Source: Cereibacter sphaeroides (lineage in GTDB: Bacteria; Pseudomonadota; Alphaproteobacteria; Rhodobacterales; Rhodobacteraceae). Taken from it: DNA of 64,000 nt. Below the pieces are notes generated by a model that was not told the DNA's origin, did no database searches, and saw only the letters and a program-made list of their open reading frames with translations. Position numbers and translations under genes: made by a program. Below, piece by piece: positions 1 to 9,003 of this stretch. Numbering within the stretch: the stretch's first letter is position 1; each line of letters opens with the position of its first letter. The DNA lies in NCBI GenBank assembly GCA_003243455.1, contig QFQS01000003.1:372001-436000 (forward strand), in the 5' to 3' direction.

Positions 1-780
1 TTCGATCCGTCAGAGCTGGAGGCGGCGGAAGAGCGGCTGTTCGCCATTCGGGCGCTGGCCCGAAAGCATGGCGTTCTGGCCGACGATTTGGGCGGTTTTG
101 CCGATGGGTTGCGCCAGCGGCTCGAGGCTCTGGACGGCGGTGCGCGCAGCCTTGGCGTGCTGGCGAAGGCAGTGGCAGAGGCAGAGGTAGCCTATGCGGC
201 CGAGGCTGACCGCGTGAGTGCCGCGCGGCGCGAAGCGGCGGGCCGGCTGGATGCGGCCATGGCGGCAGAGCTTGCGCCGCTGAAGATGGAGCGCGCGGTT
301 TTCGCGACGGACATCGCGGCGGGGGAAGCCGGTCCCGAAGGGCGCGATGCCGTGACCTTCACCGTGGCCACCAATCCGGGCGCACCGGCAGGCCCCCTGA
401 ACCGGATTGCCTCAGGCGGCGAGCTTTCACGATTCCTGCTGGCGCTGAAGGTCTGCCTGACACGGGGAACCGAGGGGCTGACGCTGATCTTTGACGAGAT
501 CGACCGGGGCGTTGGCGGGGCGACGGCGGATGCGGTCGGGCGCAGGTTGCAGGCGCTGGCCGATGGAGCGCAGGTTTTGGTTGTCACCCACTCACCGCAG
601 GTGGCGGCGCGGGGCGGGCATCACTGGCGGGTCGAAAAGCGGGTAGCGGGCGGCATGACTACCTCGGTCGTGACCCCGCTTTTGCCCGATGCGCGGGTGG
701 ATGAGATCGCCCGGATGCTGGCAGGTGATACGGTGACCGAGGCGGCGCGGGCGGCTGCGGCGGCGCTGCTGGAGGGGTAG
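1..780 (+). CDS. recN: DNA repair protein RecN, C-terminal part (5' end outside window)
   Basis: The reading frame is open from base 1, so only the last 259 residues are seen. RecN is an SMC-like ATPase acting in double-strand-break repair. Visible features are the end of the coiled-coil arm, the ABC signature SGGELSRF, the Walker B stretch LIFDEID and the following VTHSPQ switch, in the order expected for RecN. A double-hairpin terminator follows the stop codon immediately. The SOS (LexA) promoter normally found upstream of recN is not in the window. Confidence 0.93.
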   Translation, partial: FDPSELEAAEERLFAIRALARKHGVLADDLGGFADGLRQRLEALDGGARSLGVLAKAVAEAEVAYAAEADRVSAARREAAGRLDAAMAAELAPLKMERAVFATDIAAGEAGPEGRDAVTFTVATNPGAPAGPLNRIASGGELSRFLLALKVCLTRGTEGLTLIFDEIDRGVGGATADAVGRRLQALADGAQVLVVTHSPQVAARGGHHWRVEKRVAGGMTTSVVTPLLPDARVDEIARMLAGDTVTEAARAAAAALLEG

Positions 781-866
781 ACGGGGGGCTTTCTGCCCCC
801 CGTGGCCGGGACCAGGCCCCGGCCTTCCCCCCGAGGGTATTTTTCCAAGAAGAAGCGAAGGTCAGC
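781..866 (+). terminator. recN double-hairpin terminator with CCCCGAGG-TATTTTT tail
   Basis: Two perfect hairpins sit directly after the recN stop: a 9-bp stem with a 5-nt loop (781-803) and a 7-bp GC stem (804-824). They are followed by CCCCCCGAGGGTATTTTT and an AAGAAGAAG tract. The same order (two hairpins, then CCCCGAGGATATTT) recurs at 38687-38785. From memory, this tail is frequent between genes of Rhodobacteraceae. The T-run supports a terminator. Confidence 0.75.
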
Positions 867-1251
867 CCGCCAGTGCCACGAAATGAACGGTTGCGGCCTG
901 CCAACCGTCGGCGCGGGCCAGGAGAACGGCGCTGAGCATCGCGGCCACCCGACCTGCATCGCGGCCCTCGGCATCGATCAGGCCGCTGAGGACGAAGCGC
1001 TGGCTGACCATTGCGCCGCCCGGTCCAAGCGGGCGCAGGCGGCCCTTCCCGGTGACGAGGCGAGATTGCGCGAAGGTCCCGGTCAATTCCGTCTCCAGCA
1101 CCTCGGCGATGCGCGCACGGCCTTCGCACCAGAGGCCGGTGATGGTCAGCATCTCGGCATCTTCGGCGCAAAGCGCGGCAAGGGCGGCTGCGTCGCGGCG
1201 GCCCCAGCCCACCACGAAAGCGCGCGAGAAATCGTCAGGAGAGATCAGCAT
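862..1251 (-). CDS. NTF2/SnoaL-like protein (SgcJ/EcaC type)
   Basis: This is a 129-residue protein resembling the SnoaL/DUF4440 cone-fold family. The N-terminal helix with FVVGWGRRDAAALAALCAEDAEML and the later RFVLSGL and AAMLSAVLLAR strands are typical. Members are small hydrolase/isomerase-like or ligand-binding domains, and no substrate can be assigned here. It lies 13 nt downstream of the DUF427 gene on the same strand, so the two are probably co-transcribed. Confidence 0.7.
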   Translation of the reverse strand: MLISPDDFSRAFVVGWGRRDAAALAALCAEDAEMLTITGLWCEGRARIAEVLETELTGTFAQSRLVTGKGRLRPLGPGGAMVSQRFVLSGLIDAEGRDAGRVAAMLSAVLLARADGWQAATVHFVALAG

Positions 1252-1264
1252 GGTCGCGGATTTG

Positions 1265-1612
1265 TCAAAGCTGCTCGATCGTCACCTTGTCGGGGTAGAA
1301 GGCAAGGTGGCCTGCTATCGCCTCCATCCCGTCGGTCGGTGTTTCATAAGACCAGGCGGCATCGGTAATCTGGCCATTCCGCGTGACCAGCGTAAAATAA
1401 TTTGCCTCACCCTTCCACGGGCAGGTCGATCTGTTGGCACTTCGGTCCATCATCGCCATTGCCAGATCGGCGCGCGGGAAATAGATCACCGATGGGTAGC
1501 TGCCCTCGATCAGTTCCAGCGCATTGCGGCTTTCGCCAAGCACGGCGTCGCCCGCCCGGATCACCCAGGTGCCGGACGCCTTCTTGATGCTGATATGATC
1601 TGCCATAGCCAT
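1265..1612 (-). CDS. DUF427 family protein
   Basis: This 115-residue protein carries the DUF427 hallmarks: RNALELIEGSYPSVIYFPRADL, then CPWKGEANYFTL and AAWSYETP. Biochemical function is not established for the family. A second ATG two codons downstream (1606) is an equally good start. It probably heads a two-gene unit with the NTF2-like gene at 862. Confidence 0.85.
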   Translation of the reverse strand: MAMADHISIKKASGTWVIRAGDAVLGESRNALELIEGSYPSVIYFPRADLAMAMMDRSANRSTCPWKGEANYFTLVTRNGQITDAAWSYETPTDGMEAIAGHLAFYPDKVTIEQL

Positions 1613-1669
1613 CTTGGTGCCGCCCCCTCGATCCAGGATGATGCAGAGTGTCGCGCGTCGCGCCGATTG

Positions 1670-3475
1670 TCAAAGCGGCGCAGTGGCGACAGTCAGCCAG
1701 GCTCGGGCGGGCGCGGAAACGCGGGGGCAGAGCTTTTCGAACGTCTCGGCGTGATAGGCGTTCAGCCAGGCAAGCTCCCCCGGAGACAGCATCGACGCGT
1801 CGATCAGGCGGCGGTCGATGGGCACGAAAGTGAGCGTTTCAAAGCAATATTGCGGGCGCGGATCGCCGCCCGGCAGGTCGGGCGCCTCGGCCACCACGAT
1901 CAGGTTCTCGATGCGGATGCCGAATTCGCCCTCGCGGTAGTAGCCGGGTTCGTTCGACAGCATCATCCCCGGTTCCAGCGCTATCTCCGAAATGCGGCTT
2001 AGCCGCTGCGGGCCTTCGTGAACCGACAGGAAGGCACCGACGCCATGACCCGTGCCATGGTTGTAATCCTGCTGCGCCATCCACAGCGCAGCCCGAGCAA
2101 GCGGGTCGAGATCGCGGCCCGCAAGGCCTTTTGGAAAGCGCACACGGGATATGGCAATCAGGCCCTGCAAAACACGGGTAAAGGCGGTGCGCGCTTCCTC
2201 GCCCGGATCGCCGACGGCCACGGTGCGGGTGATGTCGGTGGTGCCGTCAACATACTGGCCGCCAGAGTCGACCAGCAGCAACTCGTTCTGTCCGACTGGC
2301 CGATTGGTTTCGTCGGTCACACGGTAGTGCATGATCGCGCCGTTCGGACCCGATCCGCAGATTGTATCGAAGCTGATGTCATGCAGCGCGTTGGTCGCCC
2401 GCCGGAAGCCTTCCAGCGCCTTAACTACATCTATTTCGGTCAGCCCTCCGTTCGGCGTCTCGCCGTCCAGCCAGCACAGGAATTCGACCATCGCGGTGCC
2501 ATCGCGCAGATGCGCCTCGCGCGCGCCTTCGATCTCGGCGGCGTTCTTGCGCGCCTTGGGCATCTTGCAGGGGTCATCGCCCCAGGCGACTGATACGCCC
2601 GCAGCCTCCAGCCGCTGCCTGAGTGCAATCGGGGCTGTGCCACGGTCAAGCCGCACGGGGCCGGAAAGCTTGTCCAGCGCGGGCAGCAGCGCCTCGGGCG
2701 GGGATAGCGTCACCTCCGAACCCATATGCGCAAGCACCTCGGTGTCGAACTTCGCCGGGTCGCTGAACAGATCGACGCGGCCATCGTCGTGCAGGATGGC
2801 GAAGCCATGGACGACGGGGTTCTTGGGCACGTCCTCCCCCCGAATGTTCAGCAGCCAGCAAAGGCTGTCGGGCATGGTCAGGACTGAAGCACGCTGCCCC
2901 TCCTCACGCAGCGACCGTGCAAGGCGGTCGCGTTTCGACGCGCTGGTTTCGCCCGCAATATTGTCGGGATGCAGGAAGACGCGGCCCTGCGGCGGCGCAG
3001 GCTGATCCGGCCAGATCGCATCCACCGGGTTGCCTTTGACGGGGCGAAGCGTGATGCCGGTTCCGTCAAGCGTCTCGGTCAGCTTTACGATTTCCTCTTC
3101 GCCGTGCAGCCAGGGGTCAAAGCCCACGACACCTTCCGAGATATGGTCGCGTATCCATTGGCCGGGTTTGGTCTCGGGCCAATCGACCGGTGTGAAATGG
3201 GCAAGATCGACCTGCCCCTTAACTTGAGTGCGGTAGCGGCCATCGACAAAGACGCCAGCGATCTGGGGAAGAACGATGCAGAATCCCGCAGACCCCGTGA
3301 AGCCGCTCAGCCATTGCAGCCGTTCGTCTCGTGGGGCGACGTATTCGCCCTGATGGGCGTCTGCGCGCGGAACCATAAAGCCCTGAAGGCCCTCGCGCGC
3401 AAGTTCACTGCGCAGTTGCGCCAGGCGGGCGGGGCCAAGATCGGGGCGGGCTGTGGTGGTGAAGTTCTGGAACAC
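1670..3475 (-). CDS. Xaa-Pro aminopeptidase (M24, long eukaryote-like form)
   Basis: The predicted cytosolic metallopeptidase has 601 residues and would remove N-terminal residues preceding proline. It has two creatinase-type N-terminal domains followed by the pita-bread catalytic domain. The metal ligands are visible in LLLVDSGGQYVDGTTDITR (two Asp), GTGHGVGAF (His), LSNEPGYY (Glu) and GIRIENL (Glu). I prefer the GTG at 3475, because AAGGA lies 9 nt upstream; an in-frame GTG at 3493 is possible. The length fits the APP1-like class rather than the ~440-residue bacterial PepP. Confidence 0.92.
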   Translation of the reverse strand: MFQNFTTTARPDLGPARLAQLRSELAREGLQGFMVPRADAHQGEYVAPRDERLQWLSGFTGSAGFCIVLPQIAGVFVDGRYRTQVKGQVDLAHFTPVDWPETKPGQWIRDHISEGVVGFDPWLHGEEEIVKLTETLDGTGITLRPVKGNPVDAIWPDQPAPPQGRVFLHPDNIAGETSASKRDRLARSLREEGQRASVLTMPDSLCWLLNIRGEDVPKNPVVHGFAILHDDGRVDLFSDPAKFDTEVLAHMGSEVTLSPPEALLPALDKLSGPVRLDRGTAPIALRQRLEAAGVSVAWGDDPCKMPKARKNAAEIEGAREAHLRDGTAMVEFLCWLDGETPNGGLTEIDVVKALEGFRRATNALHDISFDTICGSGPNGAIMHYRVTDETNRPVGQNELLLVDSGGQYVDGTTDITRTVAVGDPGEEARTAFTRVLQGLIAISRVRFPKGLAGRDLDPLARAALWMAQQDYNHGTGHGVGAFLSVHEGPQRLSRISEIALEPGMMLSNEPGYYREGEFGIRIENLIVVAEAPDLPGGDPRPQYCFETLTFVPIDRRLIDASMLSPGELAWLNAYHAETFEKLCPRVSAPARAWLTVATAPL

Positions 3476-3576
3476 CGGGTCGGTCCTTCGCACGGATCGC
3501 GGGCCGGGTCGGCGCGCGTTTCCCGCGAAGTTAGCAGCGGGTGCGGCAGGTGCAACGGGGTGCCTGCCCGGTGTGG

Positions 3577-3605
3577 CTGTCCGCCGCGTGGAGCGCGGCG
3601 GACAG
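3577..3605. terminator. 12-bp inverted repeat downstream of the VPLPA-CTERM gene
   Basis: CTGTCCGCCGCG and its exact reverse complement flank a 5-nt loop. The T-run (TTTT) lies on the + side, so it is a stronger terminator for + strand transcripts, but it also lies 8 nt beyond the stop of the minus-strand gene at 3614. A role as transcript 3' end for that gene is inferred from position. Confidence 0.55.
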
Positions 3606-3613
3606 TTTTGGCG

Positions 3614-4840
3614 TCAGGCCTTGCGTCCGCGACGACGCAGGAGGCCAAGCGCACCAAGGCCAGCGATCATCAGCGGCATGGCGGCGGGCAGCGGAACCGG
3701 GGCAACCGGGTCAACGGGCGTCGAATAGACAGCGACGTTGCGCGGACGGACCGGATAGGCGCCGTTGTCGGACAGGCTGAGAACAACTTCGCTTTCGCCA
3801 AGGCCGAAGAAGTCGCCGTTGCCGTCCAGATCCAGCAGACGCAGAATCCATGTGCCGTTGTCCGCGCCCGCGTTCGAGGTCAGGAAGATCTCGCCGGTCT
3901 TTTCGTTCACATCCATGCCGAAGCCGGCGAGGAAGGTGTAGGCGGGATCAAGGAACCTGGTGTTCCAGACTTCTGCCACCTCGTTCGCGGCATCAATCAC
4001 ACCCGAGCCATCAAGATCGGTGAAACGGAAAACTGACGAAACGCCGCCCTCTGCCAGCCACTGCCACGTCCAGACCGAGCCCATGCCGACGTCCATGGCG
4101 AAGTCGAAGATCGCATCATAGGCGTTGCCCTGCTGGGCGAAGACCTTGAGTTCGTCGCCCTCGACTACGCCGTTATTGTCCAGATCGCGGGCCGAATAGA
4201 TCACGTTGGCCGCAGCGCCCACCGTGTCGGTGATATAGGCGGTGTTGCCGTCAAAGCGGATCTCGAAGGGCGAGGAGGTCGGGTTGGCGGCCTTGAGGTT
4301 CAGCCACCGGGTGACTTCGCCTTGGTCGTTCGCGTCACCGTCGCCGTTCAGGTCGATGGTCCGATAAACCCAGTCGCCGGTGGGCGAGCCGTTGGTGTCG
4401 GCTTCGACGACATAGACCGCGCCGTCCGGCCCTTCGGCAATGCCATTCGGGGTATTGAGCTTGTAGCCGCCAGCGTTGGTCAGGCTGGAAAACCAGACCT
4501 GCGCCTCGCCTTCACCCATGGCGTCGCCGTTCCGGTCCTTGTCATACAGGCGGTAAACGGTGTCGCTGTCGCCATCGCCGATGACAACCGAGCCGTTCTT
4601 AGTCTGCGACAGGGCAAAGACGTTGCCGGGCTTTACCAGCCCCGAGGCATTGCCATTGCCGAAGAATACCGTGGTTTCCCCCGGGCTGTTCATCTTGCCG
4701 TCGCCGTCCAGATCGACCGAAAGCAGGATCTGGTCCAGCGTCTGGTCACTGGTCAGGAAGGAAGAGGTCGCGGCCCAACCGGGCGCGGCAAAAAGGGCCA
4801 GCGCGGGCAAAAGCCCGGCGGCGGTCCTGGAGATTTTCAT
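3614..4840 (-). CDS. VPLPA-CTERM sorted exported protein with six DxDxDG calcium-type loops
   Basis: This protein has 408 residues. A Sec signal peptide (about residues 1-23, ending GWAA) is followed by a repetitive domain. The C-terminal sorting signal is VPLPA at 382-386, then a hydrophobic helix, then RRRGRK. DxDxDG/DxDxNG-type loops begin at D43, D100, D163, D219, D275 and D337, about 56-63 residues apart, and several are followed by a conserved E (EF-hand/dockerin-like spacing). The regular spacing suggests a six-bladed propeller (inference). VPLPA-CTERM proteins are processed by a dedicated exosortase, which is not in this window. GGAG lies 6 nt upstream of the ATG. Confidence 0.82.
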   Translation of the reverse strand: MKISRTAAGLLPALALFAAPGWAATSSFLTSDQTLDQILLSVDLDGDGKMNSPGETTVFFGNGNASGLVKPGNVFALSQTKNGSVVIGDGDSDTVYRLYDKDRNGDAMGEGEAQVWFSSLTNAGGYKLNTPNGIAEGPDGAVYVVEADTNGSPTGDWVYRTIDLNGDGDANDQGEVTRWLNLKAANPTSSPFEIRFDGNTAYITDTVGAAANVIYSARDLDNNGVVEGDELKVFAQQGNAYDAIFDFAMDVGMGSVWTWQWLAEGGVSSVFRFTDLDGSGVIDAANEVAEVWNTRFLDPAYTFLAGFGMDVNEKTGEIFLTSNAGADNGTWILRLLDLDGNGDFFGLGESEVVLSLSDNGAYPVRPRNVAVYSTPVDPVAPVPLPAAMPLMIAGLGALGLLRRRGRKA

Positions 4841-5076
4841 GACTCACTCCGCATTTATATGCGCGACCCACGGCGAGTCACGCTTATGTGATTCGCTCGT
4901 CCTGGCTGCGGTCGCTTGGAGAGATGCGTTTGGGTAGAATGGTTTACAGAATGTGTCAACAATTGGGCGAGCCCAACCGCGCGGCATATTGACCGTTTAA
5001 CACATGTGATGCGTCGATCGTTTACAAGTTACGGCCAATGGCCGTCTGGATATTCGAATGTTTCGAGTCTGATATA
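4841..5076. other. AT-rich intergenic region, probable promoter of the VPLPA-CTERM gene
   Basis: 236 bp separate the start of the VPLPA-CTERM gene from the cobT stop. The stretch 4940-5070 is markedly more AT-rich than its surroundings. I see no ORF with coding character and no recognisable RNA. It most likely carries the promoter of the minus-strand gene at 4840. Confidence 0.4.
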
Positions 5077-6954
5077 TCAGCGGGCCGCAAGCCTGCGCCC
5101 GCCTAGGCCACGGGCGCGTTTGCGCGGATCGGCCTCGAACAGGCTGGCAAGCTGTTCCGTCATCGCGCCTGCAAGCTGCTCCACATCGGTAATCGTGACG
5201 GCCCGGTTGTAATAGCGGGTTACGTCATGGCCTATGCCGATGGCGATCAGTTCGACCTGACGCTTACGCTCGACCAGTGCGATGACGTCGCGCAGGTGCT
5301 TTTCGAGGTAGTTCGCGGGGTTGACCGACAGGGTGGAATCGTCCACCGGCGCACCGTCCGAGATTACCATCAGGATACGCCGCGCCTCCGGGCGGGCGGT
5401 CATGCGGCGATGCGCCCATTCCAGCGCCTCGCCGTCGATGTTTTCTTTCAGCAGGCCCTCTTTCATCATCAGCCCAAGGTTCGGCCTTGCCCTGCGCCAG
5501 GGGGCATCGGCCGATTTGTAGATGATGTGGCGCAGGTCGTTCAGGCGGCCCGGCTGCTGCGGGCGGCCCGACGCAAGCCATTTCTCGCGGCTTTGGCCGC
5601 CCTTCCAGGCGCGGGTGGTGAAGCCCAGGATTTCCACCTTCACGTCGCAGCGTTCCAGCGTCCGCGCCAATACATCGGCGCAGATCGCGGCGATTGAAAT
5701 CGGGCGCCCGCGCATGGAGCCGGAGTTGTCAAGCAGCAGCGTCACGCAGGTATCGCGGAACTCGGTGTCTTTCTCGACCTTGAATGACAGGGGCGTCGTG
5801 GGGTTGGCGACGACGCGGGCCAGACGGCCTGCGTCTAGAATGCCTTCCTCCAAATCGAATTCCCAGCTGCGGTTCTGCTGGGCTTGCAGGCGGCGCTGCA
5901 GCTTGTTGGCCAGCCGGCTGACGGCACCTTTCAGCGGTTCCAGCTGCTGGTCCAGATAGGCGCGCAGGCGTTCAAGCTCGGCCGGTTCCGCCAGATCCTC
6001 GGCGCGGATCTCTTCGTCGAAATCAGTGGTGAAGACGCTGTAGTTCGGATCGGCGTCGGAATGCGGGGCAGGGGGCGGAGGGTCGAGCGGCGCCTCGCCC
6101 TCGGGCAGTTCGGCCTCGTCGCCCTGCTCCATGTCGGCGCTGTCTTCCATCGAGACCTGCGCCTGGGCGGCGTCGTCCTGCTGGTCCTGACTTTGCTCGG
6201 GTGAGGCTTCGCTTTCTTCGGACTGGTCCTGTTCCTCGCCCGCGCTGTCGGGGCTGTCGGGATCCTGTTCCGCCTCGTCGTCGCCGTCCTGCGGTTCGTC
6301 CTGATCGGGATCGTCACCCAACTGATCGCCATACCCGAGGTCCGCGATCACCTTGCGCGTCAGCCGCGCGAAAGCGGCCTGATCACCCAGCACGTGGTCG
6401 ATATTCTCCAGTGATCCGCTTGCCTGTTCTTCGATAAAGCCGCGCCACAACTCCATGACGTTCGCGGCACCCTTGGGCAGCGCGCGGCCCGTCGCCAGAT
6501 GGCGCACCAGATAGCCCGCCGCGGTGGCGAGCGGCGCGTCCGAGGCCTGGGTGATCTGGCTGTAGCCTTTCCGGTCGGCCTCGTGGGAAATCTTGGCGTC
6601 GATATTGCCCGCCGTTCCCGGCATGGCGCGGGCGCCTACCGCCTCGCAACGCGCGGTCTCCATCGCGTCGTAAATCTCGCGCGCCATCTGGCCTGTCGGG
6701 GCATAGCGCGCATCGGTGGCATCGTCGTGGAACTTGCGGCGCAGTGCAAAGGCGTCGGCGGTGCCGCGCGCCAGCAAAACCTCGTCCCGCGTCATTCGCC
6801 GACTGACCTGCGGCAGCCGAACGCCATCCTTGGTCATACCCGGCGGGTCGACCGAATAGGTGACGGTCATTTCTGGGTCGTCCGCCATGACCTTCGTCGC
6901 TTCGGCGAGGGCCTTCTTGAACGGATCGGCGGGGTTGTCATTGGGCTTGGACAT
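5077..6954 (-). CDS. cobT: Cobaltochelatase subunit CobT
   Basis: This is the 625-residue subunit of the aerobic, ATP-dependent CobN-CobS-CobT cobaltochelatase, which inserts cobalt into hydrogenobyrinate a,c-diamide. An N-terminal helical part is followed by a long Asp/Glu/Gln-rich linker (about residues 240-320). The C-terminal von Willebrand A domain carries the MIDAS motif DNSGS at residue 409. The start at 6954 gives the usual MSKPNDNPADPFK-type N-terminus; the upstream in-frame extension to 7104 is not expected. cobS lies 2.8 kb away on the same strand. cobN is absent from the window. Confidence 0.95.
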   Translation of the reverse strand: MSKPNDNPADPFKKALAEATKVMADDPEMTVTYSVDPPGMTKDGVRLPQVSRRMTRDEVLLARGTADAFALRRKFHDDATDARYAPTGQMAREIYDAMETARCEAVGARAMPGTAGNIDAKISHEADRKGYSQITQASDAPLATAAGYLVRHLATGRALPKGAANVMELWRGFIEEQASGSLENIDHVLGDQAAFARLTRKVIADLGYGDQLGDDPDQDEPQDGDDEAEQDPDSPDSAGEEQDQSEESEASPEQSQDQQDDAAQAQVSMEDSADMEQGDEAELPEGEAPLDPPPPAPHSDADPNYSVFTTDFDEEIRAEDLAEPAELERLRAYLDQQLEPLKGAVSRLANKLQRRLQAQQNRSWEFDLEEGILDAGRLARVVANPTTPLSFKVEKDTEFRDTCVTLLLDNSGSMRGRPISIAAICADVLARTLERCDVKVEILGFTTRAWKGGQSREKWLASGRPQQPGRLNDLRHIIYKSADAPWRRARPNLGLMMKEGLLKENIDGEALEWAHRRMTARPEARRILMVISDGAPVDDSTLSVNPANYLEKHLRDVIALVERKRQVELIAIGIGHDVTRYYNRAVTITDVEQLAGAMTEQLASLFEADPRKRARGLGGRRLAAR

Positions 6955-7044
6955 AAGGGTGTTTTTCGCGCGCAACGGTGGAAACGGCAAGTCCCGCTGT
7001 GCATCGCGCCGGGAAAGACGGCGGAAGATTGTGAAAAGCTCATG

Positions 7045-7069
7045 TGCAGCCCCGCACACAGGGGCTGCA
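7045..7069. other. 9-bp hairpin between cobT and the flavin reductase gene
   Basis: TGCAGCCCC and its exact complement flank a 7-nt loop in the 198-bp divergent region. It could be a leader hairpin or an operator. It does not resemble a cobalamin riboswitch; I looked for the B12-box context and did not find it. Confidence 0.35.
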
Positions 7070-7152
7070 TGGCGTGCTATTGCTGCATGCTGTGCGCCGC
7101 GCAATGGTGACAGGCGATTTCACCCTTCGGGAACACCAAGGAAGGCGTCCTC

Positions 7153-7737
7153 ATGTCCAAACCCCGTATCGCCCTTATCATCGGATCGACCCGCCCCACC
7201 CGTTTCGCCGACAAGCCCGCGCAGTGGATGCTGAAACAGGCGCAGGCGCGTGACGACATGGAAGTCGAGCTTGTCGACCTGCGCGACTTCGACCTGCCGT
7301 TCTTTGCCGAGATGGCGTCGAATCTGTGGATGCCCAGTTCCGACCCGCGCGCGGTTGCCTGGCAGAAAAAGATCGGCGAGTTCGACGGCTACATCTTCGT
7401 CGTGGCCGAATACAACCGTTCGATCACGGGCGTGCTGAAGAACGCTCTCGATCAGTCTTACGTCGAGTGGAACCACAAGCCGATGGCCGCGATCGGCTAT
7501 GGCTCGGTCGGCGGTGTGCGCGCGGTCGAGCATCTGCGCAACATCGCGGTGGAGCTTCAGATGGTTCCGGTCCGCAGCGCGGTTCACATCGGCATGGGCG
7601 ACTTCTTCAAAATCCACCCGCTTGGCAGCAATGCCGATATTTCGGAAATCGAGGCGAACATCCTGCCCGCCGCGAAATCGACGCTGGACGATCTGGTCTG
7701 GTGGGCCAAGGCCACGATGGCCGCCCGGAAGGCCTGA
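7153..7737 (+). CDS. NAD(P)H-dependent FMN reductase family protein
   Basis: This 194-residue protein has a flavodoxin-like fold. The FMN-phosphate loop GSTRPTRF is at residues 11-18, and EYNRSITGVLKNALD and GYGSVGGVRAVEHL are the usual later motifs of NADPH-dependent FMN reductases/quinone reductases. AAGGAAGG lies 6-13 nt upstream of the ATG. It lies divergent to cobT and inside the cobT-cobS interval. CobR-type flavin reductases serve B12 synthesis in some bacteria, but sequence alone does not show that role here. Confidence 0.85.
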   Translation: MSKPRIALIIGSTRPTRFADKPAQWMLKQAQARDDMEVELVDLRDFDLPFFAEMASNLWMPSSDPRAVAWQKKIGEFDGYIFVVAEYNRSITGVLKNALDQSYVEWNHKPMAAIGYGSVGGVRAVEHLRNIAVELQMVPVRSAVHIGMGDFFKIHPLGSNADISEIEANILPAAKSTLDDLVWWAKATMAARKA

Positions 7738-7745
7738 GCGCGGCT

Positions 7746-8135
7746 TTAACCCAGCAATAGCGCCGAACAGGCGCTGACGAGTTCCTCCGACCGCTGCGCA
7801 GCCCGCGCGGCGGTCGTTTTGTTCGTGCCGAAACTTGCGATGTTCAAAAGCTCTGCCTGCGCGGTCTTCGCCTCGACGCGCCAGAGGACCAGTTTTGCCT
7901 GATCGGCTGGCGCAGCTATCGCTTCGGTCAGCGCCAGCATCGCATCACGCTGCGCCATGGTCTGGTCAGCCAGCGGGTCCGAAAACAGCCATTGGTGCTC
8001 CATCAGGGCGGAAAGCCGTCCGGCGCAGAAGGCGAAGGTTCTGGCGTCTGGCGTTTGCGCACTAAGCGGGAAGGCCTGGAATTGCATTGCCAGGGTCAGG
8101 ACGGAAGCCGCGAATATTTTTCGCAAACCGCACAT
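7746..8135 (-). CDS. Small secreted protein of unknown function
   Basis: This 129-residue protein has an N-terminal hydrophobic signal peptide ending near FPLSAQ. The mature part is helical, with one Cys near its start (AFCAGRL) and one near its end (VSACSALL). I do not recognise the family. A protein of similar size and two-Cys layout is encoded at 9395 beside cobS. Confidence 0.6.
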   Translation of the reverse strand: MCGLRKIFAASVLTLAMQFQAFPLSAQTPDARTFAFCAGRLSALMEHQWLFSDPLADQTMAQRDAMLALTEAIAAPADQAKLVLWRVEAKTAQAELLNIASFGTNKTTAARAAQRSEELVSACSALLLG

Positions 8136-8186
8136 GAATGCACGGTATCATGATATGTTCCGCCTACAAATACGGCAAATTGAAAA

Positions 8187-8879
8187 CTATCCGATGTCGC
8201 GAAGTGTCTTGCGACCAGAGGCAAGATCGGCCAGCAGATCGACATGAATGTCGAGCGCGTCGATAACGCGGTAACCGGGGCTTTCTCCGTCGAACGCAAG
8301 GTTCAGGTCGGTTCCCGCCAGAACGATGGCATCCGCGCCTTTGTCGATCATCTCGCGCCCTGCCGTGATGAAGGTCTGGCGCTGCGCCTTGGTGCAGGTG
8401 CCCGCTACTGCGACATCCTGATATGTCTGTCCCAGTTCGTCGATCCGGTCGTCCAGCGCCATGGCTTCGGTCCGGCGAAGCTGCCCATATAGCCGCGTGC
8501 GCATCACGACACGCGTTCCAAGCAGCCCGATCCGCCGGATGCCCATGTCAGCAAAGGCTTCATCCAAAGGCTCGACCGCCGACACAAGCGGAAGCGAGGA
8601 AATCGCCTTTGTCTCTTCAAAGCAGAAGTGCCCGCCAAGCGAGGTGATTGCTGCGCAGTCGCAGCCCGCCGCCTTGAGTTGGTCGATGAGGGGGGCGAAT
8701 TCGCGTGCCTGTTCTTCCCGCAGGTCGGCAAGGTTGTTGCGGATCAGCACGTAGATGTCAGGCACATGCGCGATGGTCAGTTCCAGCGGCGCGCCCAATT
8801 CCCGCATCCGTGCGCAGAGGCGCTGATAATAAACCACTGTGGCGGCGGGCCCGATGCCCCCGATCAGGCCGATATGCAT
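8187..8879 (-). CDS. Aspartate/glutamate racemase family protein lacking the usual catalytic cysteines
   Basis: This protein has 230 residues. Its N-terminus HIGLIGGIGPAATVVYY is characteristic of Asp/Glu racemases of the YgeA/RacD type. The first catalytic segment, usually CNTxH, reads ITSLGGH (residues 78-84). The second, usually GCTE, reads AGTDL (188-192). Both catalytic Cys positions therefore appear replaced by Ser and Gly. Activity may be altered, as in L/D-specific relatives that lack one Cys, or lost. AAGGGA is positioned upstream of the ATG at 8879, so the longer reading to 8933 is not used. Confidence 0.75.
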   Translation of the reverse strand: MHIGLIGGIGPAATVVYYQRLCARMRELGAPLELTIAHVPDIYVLIRNNLADLREEQAREFAPLIDQLKAAGCDCAAITSLGGHFCFEETKAISSLPLVSAVEPLDEAFADMGIRRIGLLGTRVVMRTRLYGQLRRTEAMALDDRIDELGQTYQDVAVAGTCTKAQRQTFITAGREMIDKGADAIVLAGTDLNLAFDGESPGYRVIDALDIHVDLLADLASGRKTLRDIG

Positions 8880-9003
8880 GGCAGTTCCCTTTGCATCACG
8901 GGCCATTTTGACGCGGGCGTATGGGGCCGACAAGGGACGCGATGGCGATTGTCGGGCACGGGACGGCAGGCTAGGCTGACCGGAGATGGCACAGGAGTTG
9001 ACG

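Noticed and set aside
6955..7152. Cobalamin riboswitch near cobT, or upstream of cobS
   Set aside because: I looked for the B12 box and the multi-arm layout in both regions; only a simple hairpin (7045-7069) and a short palindrome (10859) are present.
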